A DNA stretch of 25,359 nt from an uncultured Bacteroidota bacterium (GTDB lineage Bacteria > Bacteroidota > Bacteroidia > 2-12-FULL-35-15): positions 1 to 25,359 of the forward strand of contig CAIRRW010000308.1 in the NCBI GenBank assembly GCA_903881065.1. The letters are read 5' to 3'. Below the pieces are notes generated by a model. It saw only the letters and a program-made list of their open reading frames with translations, did no database searches and was not told the origin of the DNA. The stretch's first letter is position 1, and every line of letters starts with the position of its first letter. This document shows, one piece after another, positions 8,371 through 15,327 of the stretch. Position numbers and translations under genes: made by a program.

Positions 8371-8391
8371 CCTCTTTTGAGATTGGTTTTT
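8362..8391 (-). terminator. Rho-independent terminator of sdhCAB
   Basis: Inverted arms AAAAACCAACCTC (8362-8374) and GAGATTGGTTTTT (8379-8391) enclose a TTTT loop. Read on the minus strand it is a 13-bp stem with one G-U pair, followed by a run of U-rich sequence (TTTTTC then TTTTTATAG). It lies 25 bp after the sdhB stop. Confidence 0.8.
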
Positions 8392-8415
8392 CTTTATACA
8401 TTTTTTATATAAATA

Positions 8416-9174
8416 TCAATCTACACAATTAGCTACTAAATATTCACGGTTCATGCGTGCAATATTTTCAAGTGAAATCCCTTTCGGACATTCTACTTCG
8501 CACGCACTGGTGTTGGTACAACTTCCAAATCCTTCAGCATCCATTTGCGCCACCATGTTTTTAACACGTGTAGTAGCTTCCACTTTTCCTTGAGGCAACA
8601 AAGCAAACTGAGAAACTTTAGCAGCCACAAATAACATGGCAGAAGCATTTTTGCAGGTTGCTACACAAGCACCACAACCTATACAGGCAGCAGCATTGAA
8701 CGAAGCATCCGCATCATCTTTTGGTATCGGCAAACAGTTTGCATCCTGTGCAGTACCTGTATTTACTGATATAAAACCACCTTTTGCCTGTATTCTTTCA
8801 AAGGAAGAACGGTCAACAGTTAAATCCTTTATTACCGGAAAAGCCTGTGCTCTCCAAGGTTCTACCACAATAGTATCACCATCTTTAAACGAACGCATGT
8901 GAAGTTGGCAAGTCGTAATTCCTGTTTTCGGCCCATGTGCACGGCCATTAATAACCATGCTGCACATTCCACAAATCCCTTCTCTGCAATCGTGATCAAA
9001 CACAATCGGACTTTCATTTTTAGCAACAAGCTGTTCGTTCAATACATCAAACATTTCCAGAAACGACATATCCGGAGAAATGTCTTTTACAGGATAAGTT
9101 ACTAATTGACCAGGTTCGCTTCCGCTGTTCTGACGCCATATCTTCAGCGTTAAATTCATATTTCCGTGACTCAT
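8416..9174 (-). CDS. sdhB: Succinate dehydrogenase/fumarate reductase iron-sulfur subunit
   Basis: Electron-transfer subunit of complex II, carrying electrons between the flavin of SdhA and the haem/quinone sites of SdhC at the inner face of the cytoplasmic membrane. 252 residues. The [2Fe-2S] ligands are in CREGICGMC (C63, C68, C71) plus C89. The first ferredoxin-like CxxCxxC is C164, C167, C170, followed by C174. The second group is C219, C225 and C229-Pro, giving the [4Fe-4S] and [3Fe-4S] sites. All the expected cysteines are present. Last gene of sdhC-sdhA-sdhB, 28 bp after sdhA and directly before a strong terminator. In this phylum the complex can run as succinate dehydrogenase or fumarate reductase; sequence alone does not settle the direction. 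Confidence 0.96.
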   Translation of the reverse strand: MSHGNMNLTLKIWRQNSGSEPGQLVTYPVKDISPDMSFLEMFDVLNEQLVAKNESPIVFDHDCREGICGMCSMVINGRAHGPKTGITTCQLHMRSFKDGDTIVVEPWRAQAFPVIKDLTVDRSSFERIQAKGGFISVNTGTAQDANCLPIPKDDADASFNAAACIGCGACVATCKNASAMLFVAAKVSQFALLPQGKVEATTRVKNMVAQMDAEGFGSCTNTSACEVECPKGISLENIARMNREYLVANCVD

Positions 9175-9202
9175 ATCTTTTATTCTTTGAGTATTATTTT
9201 AA

Positions 9203-11182
9203 TTATTTATAACTACGTTGACTTGGATGAACAACATCAAAAATCAAATCTTCTTTATGTAATTCATAAGTATTGTTTCCTTTGTTTTCCCACGTCGCAA
9301 CATATGAAAAATTATCATCATTACGTTTTGCTTCTCCTTCTTCTGTCTGCGATTCCACTCTGAAATGTCCTCCGCAAGATTCACTTCTGTTTAATGCATC
9401 CATACACATTAATTCTCCAAGCTCAAGGAAGTCAGCTACTCTGCATGCTTTTTCCAATTCAGGATTCATTTCATTTGGTTTGCCTGTAACTCGTAAATCT
9501 TTCCAGAACTCTTCTCTCAATGCACGTATTTCCTGAATTGCTTCTCTCAATCCTTTTTCTTCACGAGCCATTCCACATTTATCCCACATTATTTTTCCAA
9601 GCTTTTTGTGGAAGTGGTCAACAGATTTAGTTCCTTTGATTGCAAACAATTTATCTATTCTCTCTTGTACTTCTTTCTCAGTGGCAGCAAATGCTTCGTG
9701 AGTTGTAGGAATAGGTTTCACCGCAATTTCTTTTGATAAATAGGCGCCAATTGTATAAGGAATTACAAAATATCCATCAGCCAAACCTTGCATCAATGCT
9801 GATGCTCCAAGGCGATTGGCTCCATGGTCAGAGAAGTTTGCTTCTCCCAGACAATATAACCCCTGAACTGTTGTCATCAAGTTATAGTCAACCCATAAAC
9901 CGCCCATTGTATAATGCACTGCAGGATAAATACGCATTGGAACTTCATACGGATTTTCACCGGTAATCTGTTCGTACATCGCAAATAAGTTACCGTATTT
10001 TTCTTCTATCACCTGTTTACCAAACTCTTTAATTTGTTGAGGTGATGGATTGTCAATACTCATTTTCTTTGCCTGAGTTTTTCCAAAACGTTCTATAGCC
10101 GCTTTGAAATCAAGGAACACAGCCATTTTCGAAGCCCCTACTCCATATCCTTCATCACACCTTTCCTTTGCAGCGCGTGATGCAACATCGCGTGGCACTA
10201 GGTTTCCGAAGGCAGGATATCTGCGTTCCAAATAATAATCTCTTTCTTCTTCAGGTATTTCATTTCCTTTTCTGGTATCTCCCTGTTTCTTCGGAACCCA
10301 TATACGACCATCGTTACGCAATGACTCACTCATCAAAGTAAGTTTTGATTGATGATCACCTGAAACAGGAACACAAGTCGGATGAATTTGTGTGAAGCAA
10401 GGATTTCCGAAGAAAGCTCCTTTTTTATGTGCTTTCCATGCTGCAGTTGCATTGCAACCCATTGCATTTGTAGAAAGATAAAATACGTTTCCGTAACCTC
10501 CTGTACATAATAATACAGCATGTCCGAAGTGACGTTCCAATTTACCTGTCACCATATCACGGGCAATGATACCACGTGCTTTATCATCAATCTTTACAAT
10601 GTCAAGCATCTCGTGACGTGTGAACATATCCACTGTTCCAAGTCCTATCTGACGTTGCAAAGCACTGTAAGCACCCAACAATAATTGCTGACCTGTTTGT
10701 CCTGCAGCATAAAACGTACGTTGAACCTGAGTACCGCCAAAAGAACGGTTACTCAACATTCCACCATATTCACGTGCCAAAGGAACTCCCTGAGCCACAC
10801 ACTGGTCAATAATATTATTACTTACTTCAGCCAAACGATAAACGTTTGCTTCGCGAGCCCGATAGTCACCGCCTTTTACAGTATCATAAAACAAACGATA
10901 AACACTGTCGCCATCATTCTGATAGTTCTTTGCAGCATTGATACCACCTTGCGCAGCAATTGAATGTGCCCTTCTGGCAGAATCCTGATAACAAAATACT
11001 TTTACTTTGTAGCCAAGTTCAGCTAAAGATGCAGCTGCTGAAGCTCCGGCAAGTCCTGATCCGACAACAATTATTTCTAAATTTCTTTTGTTCGAAGGAT
11101 TAACAAGCGCAACAGACGATTTGTACTTTGTCCATTTTTGCTCTAGATTTCCTTCCGGAATTTTACTATCTAATTTTGACAT
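9203..11182 (-). CDS. sdhA: Succinate dehydrogenase/fumarate reductase flavoprotein subunit
   Basis: Catalytic subunit of complex II, interconverting succinate and fumarate at a covalently bound FAD. 659 residues, the usual size for the Bacteroidota type. The FAD-binding GSGLAG is at 41-46. RRAHSIAAQGGINAA (from about 70) contains the His (H73) that normally links to FAD. HPTCVPVSG and PRDVASRAAKE belong to the dicarboxylate site, and HYTMGGLWVD followed by GLYCLGEANFSDHGANRLG is the conserved C-terminal FAD block. Second gene of the operon, 39 bp after sdhC and 28 bp before sdhB. Confidence 0.97.
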   Translation of the reverse strand: MSKLDSKIPEGNLEQKWTKYKSSVALVNPSNKRNLEIIVVGSGLAGASAAASLAELGYKVKVFCYQDSARRAHSIAAQGGINAAKNYQNDGDSVYRLFYDTVKGGDYRAREANVYRLAEVSNNIIDQCVAQGVPLAREYGGMLSNRSFGGTQVQRTFYAAGQTGQQLLLGAYSALQRQIGLGTVDMFTRHEMLDIVKIDDKARGIIARDMVTGKLERHFGHAVLLCTGGYGNVFYLSTNAMGCNATAAWKAHKKGAFFGNPCFTQIHPTCVPVSGDHQSKLTLMSESLRNDGRIWVPKKQGDTRKGNEIPEEERDYYLERRYPAFGNLVPRDVASRAAKERCDEGYGVGASKMAVFLDFKAAIERFGKTQAKKMSIDNPSPQQIKEFGKQVIEEKYGNLFAMYEQITGENPYEVPMRIYPAVHYTMGGLWVDYNLMTTVQGLYCLGEANFSDHGANRLGASALMQGLADGYFVIPYTIGAYLSKEIAVKPIPTTHEAFAATEKEVQERIDKLFAIKGTKSVDHFHKKLGKIMWDKCGMAREEKGLREAIQEIRALREEFWKDLRVTGKPNEMNPELEKACRVADFLELGELMCMDALNRSESCGGHFRVESQTEEGEAKRNDDNFSYVATWENKGNNTYELHKEDLIFDVVHPSQRSYK

Positions 11183-11221
11183 ATCTTATAAATTCTAAAG
11201 TTCAAATAATTTTTAACGCTC

Positions 11222-11938
11222 TTATTTTATCAATCCTAAAAATAAAGTAATCGGCATTGATGCAAATAACAAACAGATTAGCAACGAATACCAAAAACCA
11301 AGCGACTTAATAAAAGGTGTGTAGTTTTTGTGGTTCAAACCAAATGATTGAAATGCGGATTGGAAGCCATGCAACAAGTGATAAAATAAGGAAACTAAGC
11401 CAAGTAAATAAACGGTAACTATAATTGGATTTGCGAATACTGTTTTCAAAGCCTCAAATGGATTTTCCTTCATTCCAGCAAAACCATCTGGTACATTATA
11501 TCCAACAAACTTGGCATTTTCGCCATACAATGCTAATTTAGTAGGCACCCAGAAGTTAGCCAAGTGAACTATTAAGAACATTAACAATAATGTACCTAAT
11601 AATCCCATTGAACGGGAATACCATTTACTACTGACAGCTTGATTTTGTACAGCATATTTTTGAGGACGAGCTTTGCTGTTGTGCATTGATATTACTAATG
11701 CCTGAACAATGTGGGCAATGATGCCTAAAAATAAACCCACCTCTACAACCTTAATAATAATATTGTTTGCCATAAAGCCAGCCGCCATATTAAATGTTTC
11801 GCCGTTATCATTAAAATAAATGCAGGCATTGATACATACGTGTACCACTAAAAAGGAAATGAGAAACAAGCCGGTGAAGCCCATTATAAACTTTTTTCCT
11901 AATGAAGATTTTAAAAAACTCGATGATGAATTACTCAT
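11222..11938 (-). CDS. sdhC: Succinate dehydrogenase/fumarate reductase cytochrome b subunit
   Basis: Membrane anchor of complex II that binds haem b and quinone. With the ATG at 11938 it has 238 residues and about five hydrophobic helices (near 17-38, 60-85, 112-131, 170-190 and 212-235). This is the single-subunit, probably dihaem type known from B. subtilis and Wolinella, which needs no SdhD. Candidate haem ligands are H33, H76, H125 and H187, one in each of four helices. An in-frame upstream ATG at 12001 would add 21 residues, but it lies upstream of the predicted -7 box (11992-11985) and so would not be in the transcript. First gene of sdhCAB, divergent from the aminopeptidase gene. Confidence 0.94.
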   Translation of the reverse strand: MSNSSSSFLKSSLGKKFIMGFTGLFLISFLVVHVCINACIYFNDNGETFNMAAGFMANNIIIKVVEVGLFLGIIAHIVQALVISMHNSKARPQKYAVQNQAVSSKWYSRSMGLLGTLLLMFLIVHLANFWVPTKLALYGENAKFVGYNVPDGFAGMKENPFEALKTVFANPIIVTVYLLGLVSLFYHLLHGFQSAFQSFGLNHKNYTPFIKSLGFWYSLLICLLFASMPITLFLGLIK

Positions 11939-11984
11939 AATATTAGAAGATGTTATTAGTTCTGTGGAATATTTTTTCGCGGTG

Positions 11985-12014
11985 CAAATGTATGATTCCA
12001 AATGTTATCTAACA
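11985..12014 (-). promoter_or_regulatory. Promoter of the sdhCAB operon
   Basis: On the minus strand, TTG (12014-12012), a 19-nt spacer and TACATTTG (11992-11985) match the Bacteroidota pattern TTG-N17-23-TAnnTTTG. The predicted transcript starts near 11980, leaving an untranslated leader of roughly 40 nt before the ATG at 11938. Confidence 0.6.
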
Positions 12015-12042
12015 AGAAAATAACTAAATGAATTATCAAAAC

Positions 12043-12077
12043 TTTGCTCCTTCGTATTAATATTATTCGCACTTTTG
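12043..12077 (+). promoter_or_regulatory. Weak candidate promoter of the aminopeptidase gene
   Basis: TTTG at 12043-12046, a 23-nt spacer and CACTTTTG at 12070-12077 (one mismatch to TAnnTTTG), 21 nt before the ATG at 12099. Confidence 0.3.
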
Positions 12078-12098
12078 AGGTTCTAATAATTTTTAAAT

Positions 12099-13388
12099 AT
12101 GAAATATCTACCTATTGATTCAAATTTGTTTATTGAAAATCGTAAACGTTTTGCCGCTCGATTAAAACCAAATTCCATAGCTTTGTTTGTAAGCAACGAT
12201 ATAATGCCCACCAATGCTGATGGTTCAATGGGCTTTGTTCAGAATTCCGATTTGTTTTATTTAACAGGAGTTGATCAGGAAGAAACTATTTTACTTATTT
12301 ATCCGGATGCAATAAACGGTTCTCAAAAGGAAATTTTATTTGTGCGTGAAACCAGTGAAACCATAGCTATATGGGAAGGAGCGAAGTTGAATAAAGCACA
12401 GGCAACAGCAACTTCGGGAATTAAAAACGTTCAATGGTTCCATAATTTTAATCAGGTATTGCAAGCTATTATCTTTCAGGCTGAAAATATTTACCTGAAT
12501 AGTAATGAGCATACCCGCCGACATATAGATACTGAAACTGCTGAAATGCGTTTCAACAAGGCACTTATAGCAAAATATCCACTTCATAAAGTAGAGCGTT
12601 CTGCGCCAATTATGCATTCGTTGCGTGCAATTAAATCTGCTTACGAAGTAGCGTTAATTCAGCATGCGTGCAACATTACAGAAAAAGGTTTCCGAAAATT
12701 ATTGAAGTTTGTGAAGCCCGGAGTAATGGAGTATGAGATAGAAGCTGAATTGATTCATGAGTTTATCCGCAACCGTTCCAGAGGCTGGGCGTATGGTCCA
12801 ATCATTGCTTCGGGCGCGTCAGCATGCGTTTTGCATTATGTGGAGAATAATAAAGAATGTAAAGACGGTGATGTTATTCTGCTTGATGTGGCTGCTGAAT
12901 ACGGTAATTATGCAAGTGATTTGAGCAGAAGTATTCCTGTGAATGGTAGGTTCACAAAACGCCAAAGACAAGTTTATGATGCTGTGCTTCGCATCATGAA
13001 AGCAGCAACAGCAATGCTTACAGTTGGTAATCTTATTCCTGAATATCATAAAGCAGTAGGATTATTAATGGAGAAAGAAATGGTTGATTTAGGTTTGTTG
13101 ACAATGGACCAAATTAAAAATCAGAACCCTGAAATGCCTGCTTACAAAAAGTATTTTATGCATGGCACTTCTCATTTCTTAGGATTGGATGTTCATGATA
13201 TAGGTGATTTCAATCGTAAATTGGAACATGGAATGGTGTTTACCTGTGAACCTGGAATTTATATTCCTGAAGAAAAATTAGGCATCCGCTTGGAAAACAA
13301 TATTCTTGTTACCAAGGATGGACCGAATGATTTGATGAAGAATATTCCGCTGGAAGCAGAGGAAATTGAAGAGTTAATGAATTCCTGA
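12099..13388 (+). CDS. pepP: Xaa-Pro aminopeptidase (M24B, PepP-like)
   Basis: Dinuclear metallopeptidase that removes an N-terminal residue preceding proline; probably cytoplasmic, as no signal peptide is seen. 429 residues. The N-terminal half (about 1-165) is the creatinase-like/AMP_N domain, with FVQNSDLFYLTGV at 46-58. The C-terminal pita-bread fold carries all five metal ligands: D263 (LLDVAAEYGNY), D274 (ASDLSRS), H359 (HGTSHFLGLDVHD), E384 (FTCEPGIYI) and E399 (GIRLENN). These line up with D260, D271, H354, E383 and E406 of E. coli PepP. ATG start. Followed by a heptamer-rich spacer rather than an obvious terminator. Confidence 0.94.
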   Translation: MKYLPIDSNLFIENRKRFAARLKPNSIALFVSNDIMPTNADGSMGFVQNSDLFYLTGVDQEETILLIYPDAINGSQKEILFVRETSETIAIWEGAKLNKAQATATSGIKNVQWFHNFNQVLQAIIFQAENIYLNSNEHTRRHIDTETAEMRFNKALIAKYPLHKVERSAPIMHSLRAIKSAYEVALIQHACNITEKGFRKLLKFVKPGVMEYEIEAELIHEFIRNRSRGWAYGPIIASGASACVLHYVENNKECKDGDVILLDVAAEYGNYASDLSRSIPVNGRFTKRQRQVYDAVLRIMKAATAMLTVGNLIPEYHKAVGLLMEKEMVDLGLLTMDQIKNQNPEMPAYKKYFMHGTSHFLGLDVHDIGDFNRKLEHGMVFTCEPGIYIPEEKLGIRLENNILVTKDGPNDLMKNIPLEAEEIEELMNS

Positions 13389-13486
13389 AATTCTAAAGAA
13401 CAAATTCTAAATTCTAATATCTAAATTCTAACTTAAATAAATTTTAAATTCTAAGCACTAAATTCTAATATTTAAATACTAAAAAT
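13389..13486. repeat. AATTCTAA heptamer cluster, left side of island
   Basis: Nearly the whole spacer is built of degenerate 7-bp units related to AATTCTA (AAATTCTAAATTCTAATATCTA and so on), all in the same orientation. It contains one copy (13445-13467) of a 23-bp sequence repeated exactly on the other side of the following gene. No -7 box is visible. Confidence 0.8.
13445..13467 (+). repeat. 23-bp direct repeat, left copy
   Basis: Identical to 13883-13905. Its centre is CTAAGCACTAAATTC, flanked by heptamer sequence. It lies 20 bp before the GTG of the four-helix-bundle gene. Confidence 0.85.
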
Positions 13487-13861
13487 GTGATTGAAAATAA
13501 AAAAGTGTATGATTTGGAGGAGAGGACTTATTTATTTTCAAAAAGCATAAGAGTTTTTGTTAAGAAATTAGAAAAGAACATTTGGAATAAAGAAGATATC
13601 AAGCAACTTGTGAGGTCTTCAGGCTCTGTTGCTGCCAATTATATTGAAGCCAATGATAAATTAGGAGAGAAGGATTTTTTAATGAAAATAAGAATTTCAA
13701 AAAAAGAATGTAAGGAAAGTATTTTGTGGCTTCGGCTGATGGACATTGAAGATGCAACAATTGAAGTGGGGAGAATGGAATTAATAAATGAAGCTACAGA
13801 ATTGAAAAATATCTTGGGAGCAATTTATAGGAACAGCTTGAACAAAAATTTAAAAACATAA
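13487..13861 (+). CDS. Four-helix-bundle protein (23S rRNA IVS-type family)
   Basis: 124-residue soluble, all-helical protein of the four-helix-bundle family (TIGR02436 type, first seen encoded in intervening sequences of 23S rRNA; Avd of diversity-generating retroelements is a relative). Family marks: YDLEERTYLFSKSIRVFVKKL (helix 1), IKQLVRSSGSVAANYIEA (helix 2, with the conserved SVAANYIEA), a KDFLMKIRISKKECKESILWLRLM helix, and a last helix with ELKNILGAIYRNS. The molecular role is unknown. The start is GTG at 13487; it gives the expected N terminus. The gene sits alone inside a heptamer-repeat island with a 23-bp direct repeat on each side, and there is no 23S rRNA or reverse transcriptase nearby, so it has neither of the family's known contexts. 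Confidence 0.85.
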   Translation: MIENKKVYDLEERTYLFSKSIRVFVKKLEKNIWNKEDIKQLVRSSGSVAANYIEANDKLGEKDFLMKIRISKKECKESILWLRLMDIEDATIEVGRMELINEATELKNILGAIYRNSLNKNLKT

Positions 13862-13875
13862 ATTCTAAAATGAAT

Positions 13876-13938
13876 AAAATTCTAAATTCTAAGCACTAAA
13901 TTCTATACCGTATCCATTTTAGAATTTAGAATTTTTTT
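13876..13938 (+). terminator. Possible terminator formed by inverted heptamers
   Basis: Arms AAAATTCTAAATTCTAA (13876-13892) and TTAGAATTTAGAATTTT (13919-13935) form a perfect 17-bp stem around a 26-nt loop. The descending arm runs into seven Ts (13932-13938). The stem is almost all A-T, so its strength is doubtful. Confidence 0.4.
13883..13905 (+). repeat. 23-bp direct repeat, right copy
   Basis: Exact copy of 13445-13467, same orientation, 21 bp after the stop of the four-helix-bundle gene. The two copies bracket the gene with 438 bp between their starts. Confidence 0.85.
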
Positions 13939-14017
13939 CCATTAGAATTTATATATTAGAGTTTAGAATTTCTTTTTCATTAGAATTTAGATATTAGAAT
14001 TTAGAATTTTATTTCCC

Positions 14018-14836
14018 ATGTTAAAGTTTGCTGAATTTAAAAAGATAAAAGTACGGTATTCAGATACCGGGAAAGGCCGTGTGATAGTATTATTACACGG
14101 TTTTTTATGTTCGCATGAAATATGGGACGGCTTTATAAAATCACTTTCAAATAAATTTCGTGTTATTGCAATTGATTTGCCTGGGCATGGCGAAACGCCT
14201 TCTATTGGCTATTATCACAGCATGGAGCTGCTTGCTCAAAGTGTGAAAGCTGTGCTTGATAAATGCGGAGTGAGGCGATATGTAATTGCCGGACATTCGA
14301 TGGGAGGCTATGCAGCGATGGCTTTTGCGGAGTTGTATCCCGAAAATGTAAGCGGCTTGTGTTTGTTTAATTCTACTTCTTATGCCGATTCGGAAGACAA
14401 GAAAAAAGACAGAGAGCGAGTGATACGCCTTGTGAAACGGGAACACAAACATTATGTGGCTGAAGTGATTACTTCGTTATTCGCTCCTGAAAATGTTGTG
14501 AAGCTGAAAAAGGAAATAGAAAAAGTAAAATCAATTGCCGAAAAAGTAACCAAACAATCCATCATTAATAGTCTGGAAGGCATGAAGGAACGCAAGAGCA
14601 GAGATTTAATTTTTAAGTTTGCAACGTATCCTGTTCTGTTTGTTGTTGGCAAAAAAGATTCGGTGATAGATTATGAAACCATGTATCCTCAAATGGGATT
14701 GTGCAAATATCCTTCGGTGGTGATGCTTGATAATGCAGGCCACATGGGTTTTTATGAAGCTCCGAAAGAAACGGTAAAAGGTCTTCGGAAATTTGCTTCG
14801 CGATGTTTTGCATTTAATAGTTCGGTGGAAAATTAG
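14018..14836 (+). CDS. Alpha/beta-fold hydrolase
   Basis: 272-residue cytoplasmic alpha/beta hydrolase of the MenH/haloperoxidase-like group; the substrate cannot be read. The oxyanion-hole LLHGF is at 25-29 and the DLPGHGET turn at 53-60. The nucleophile elbow is GHSMGG (S94), the acid is D214 in GKKDSV, and the catalytic His is H242 in NAGHMGFYEAP. The cap region (about 125-200) is lysine- and glutamate-rich and helical. The ATG start at 14018 directly follows the heptamer island. No partner gene is adjacent and the downstream spacer is non-coding. Confidence 0.92.
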   Translation: MLKFAEFKKIKVRYSDTGKGRVIVLLHGFLCSHEIWDGFIKSLSNKFRVIAIDLPGHGETPSIGYYHSMELLAQSVKAVLDKCGVRRYVIAGHSMGGYAAMAFAELYPENVSGLCLFNSTSYADSEDKKKDRERVIRLVKREHKHYVAEVITSLFAPENVVKLKKEIEKVKSIAEKVTKQSIINSLEGMKERKSRDLIFKFATYPVLFVVGKKDSVIDYETMYPQMGLCKYPSVVMLDNAGHMGFYEAPKETVKGLRKFASRCFAFNSSVEN

Positions 14837-15327
14837 TTTATTGGTTTACTTGTGTATTAGTCTGTGTAATAAAAGCCCTGAAGTAAGAATTCGCAATTTC
14901 CGAGCGTTATTATCTTACTTTATAATTAGCATTGTTATAAATACCGCCAAACTTTAATTCAGAACCGTCGAACTACAGAGCTACCCCTTCGAACTACAGA
15001 GCAACCCCTCCGAACTACAGAGCAACCCCTCCGAACTACAGAGCAACCCCTCCAAACTACAGAGCAACCCCTCCAAACTACAGAGCAACCCCTCCAAACT
15101 ACAGAGCAGCCCCTCCGAACTACAGAGCAACCACTCTGAACTACAGAGCAACCACTCTGAACTACAGAGCAACCACTCTGCTTTACAGTTGGGCCACTTT
15201 CCACTCTATATTTTGTAAAATGCTTGACTTTAGCCTTTTAGTAATTCTGTATAGTGAAATCCAGGAACATTTTGTTCAATAAAGGAAAGAATATCGAAAG
15301 TTGCCTTCATGTTTTTGCTTTTAGATA
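14837..15327. other. Gene-free spacer with a tandem array
   Basis: 491 bp between the hydrolase and the 3' end of the TonB receptor gene. 14837-14969 is AT-rich, with only a loose hairpin (AAGTAAGA at 14881-14888 against TCTTACTT at 14913-14920). 14970-15179 is the 21-bp array. 15180-15327 holds a 26-codon open frame plus stop on the minus strand (15310-15230), too short to call. No promoter box is seen. Confidence 0.8.
14970..15179. repeat. Ten 21-bp tandem repeats
   Basis: Ten head-to-tail units of exactly 21 bp. Each begins GAACTACAGAGC or AAACTACAGAGC and ends with AACCCCTCC, AGCCCCTCC, AACCACTCT or, in unit 1, TACCCCTTC. Units 2-4 are identical, 5-6 identical, and 8-10 identical, while units 1 and 7 have private changes. 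A degenerate piece follows at 15180. Copies abut with no spacers, so this is not a CRISPR. The array is clearly richer in G+C than its surroundings. Because 21 is a multiple of 3, frames stay open through it on both strands. Confidence 0.95.

Larger units (their letters stand above)
13862..14017. repeat. Inverted heptamer cluster, right side of island
   Basis: The first part continues AATTCTA units on the plus strand. After a centre at about 13906-13915 (TACCGTATCC) the units flip to TTAGAAT and continue to the hydrolase ATG. The region therefore forms one large imperfect palindrome of heptamers. It contains no -7 box, so how the downstream hydrolase is transcribed is not obvious. Confidence 0.8.

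Noticed and set aside
9733..9966. Plus-strand open frames of 60-100 codons across leuS, sdhA, asnS and the sensor gene
   Set aside because: They are antisense to well-supported conserved genes and have no family features or promoters.
13487..13861. Accessory (Avd) gene of a diversity-generating retroelement
   Set aside because: Same protein family, but no reverse transcriptase, template repeat or variable repeat is in the window.
14970..15179. CRISPR array
   Set aside because: Units abut without spacers, are only 21 bp and no cas genes are present.
14959..15204. 81-codon minus-strand open frame made of SVVWRGC-type heptapeptides
   Set aside because: It is just the 21-bp array read in a frame that cannot meet a stop. 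It starts with GTG, has no promoter or family, and the opposite strand is equally open.
15230..15310. 26-residue minus-strand open frame (MKATFDILSFIEQNVPG...) after the TonB receptor gene
   Set aside because: Protein-like composition, but too short, with no recognised family and no promoter; possibly a remnant of an older gene.
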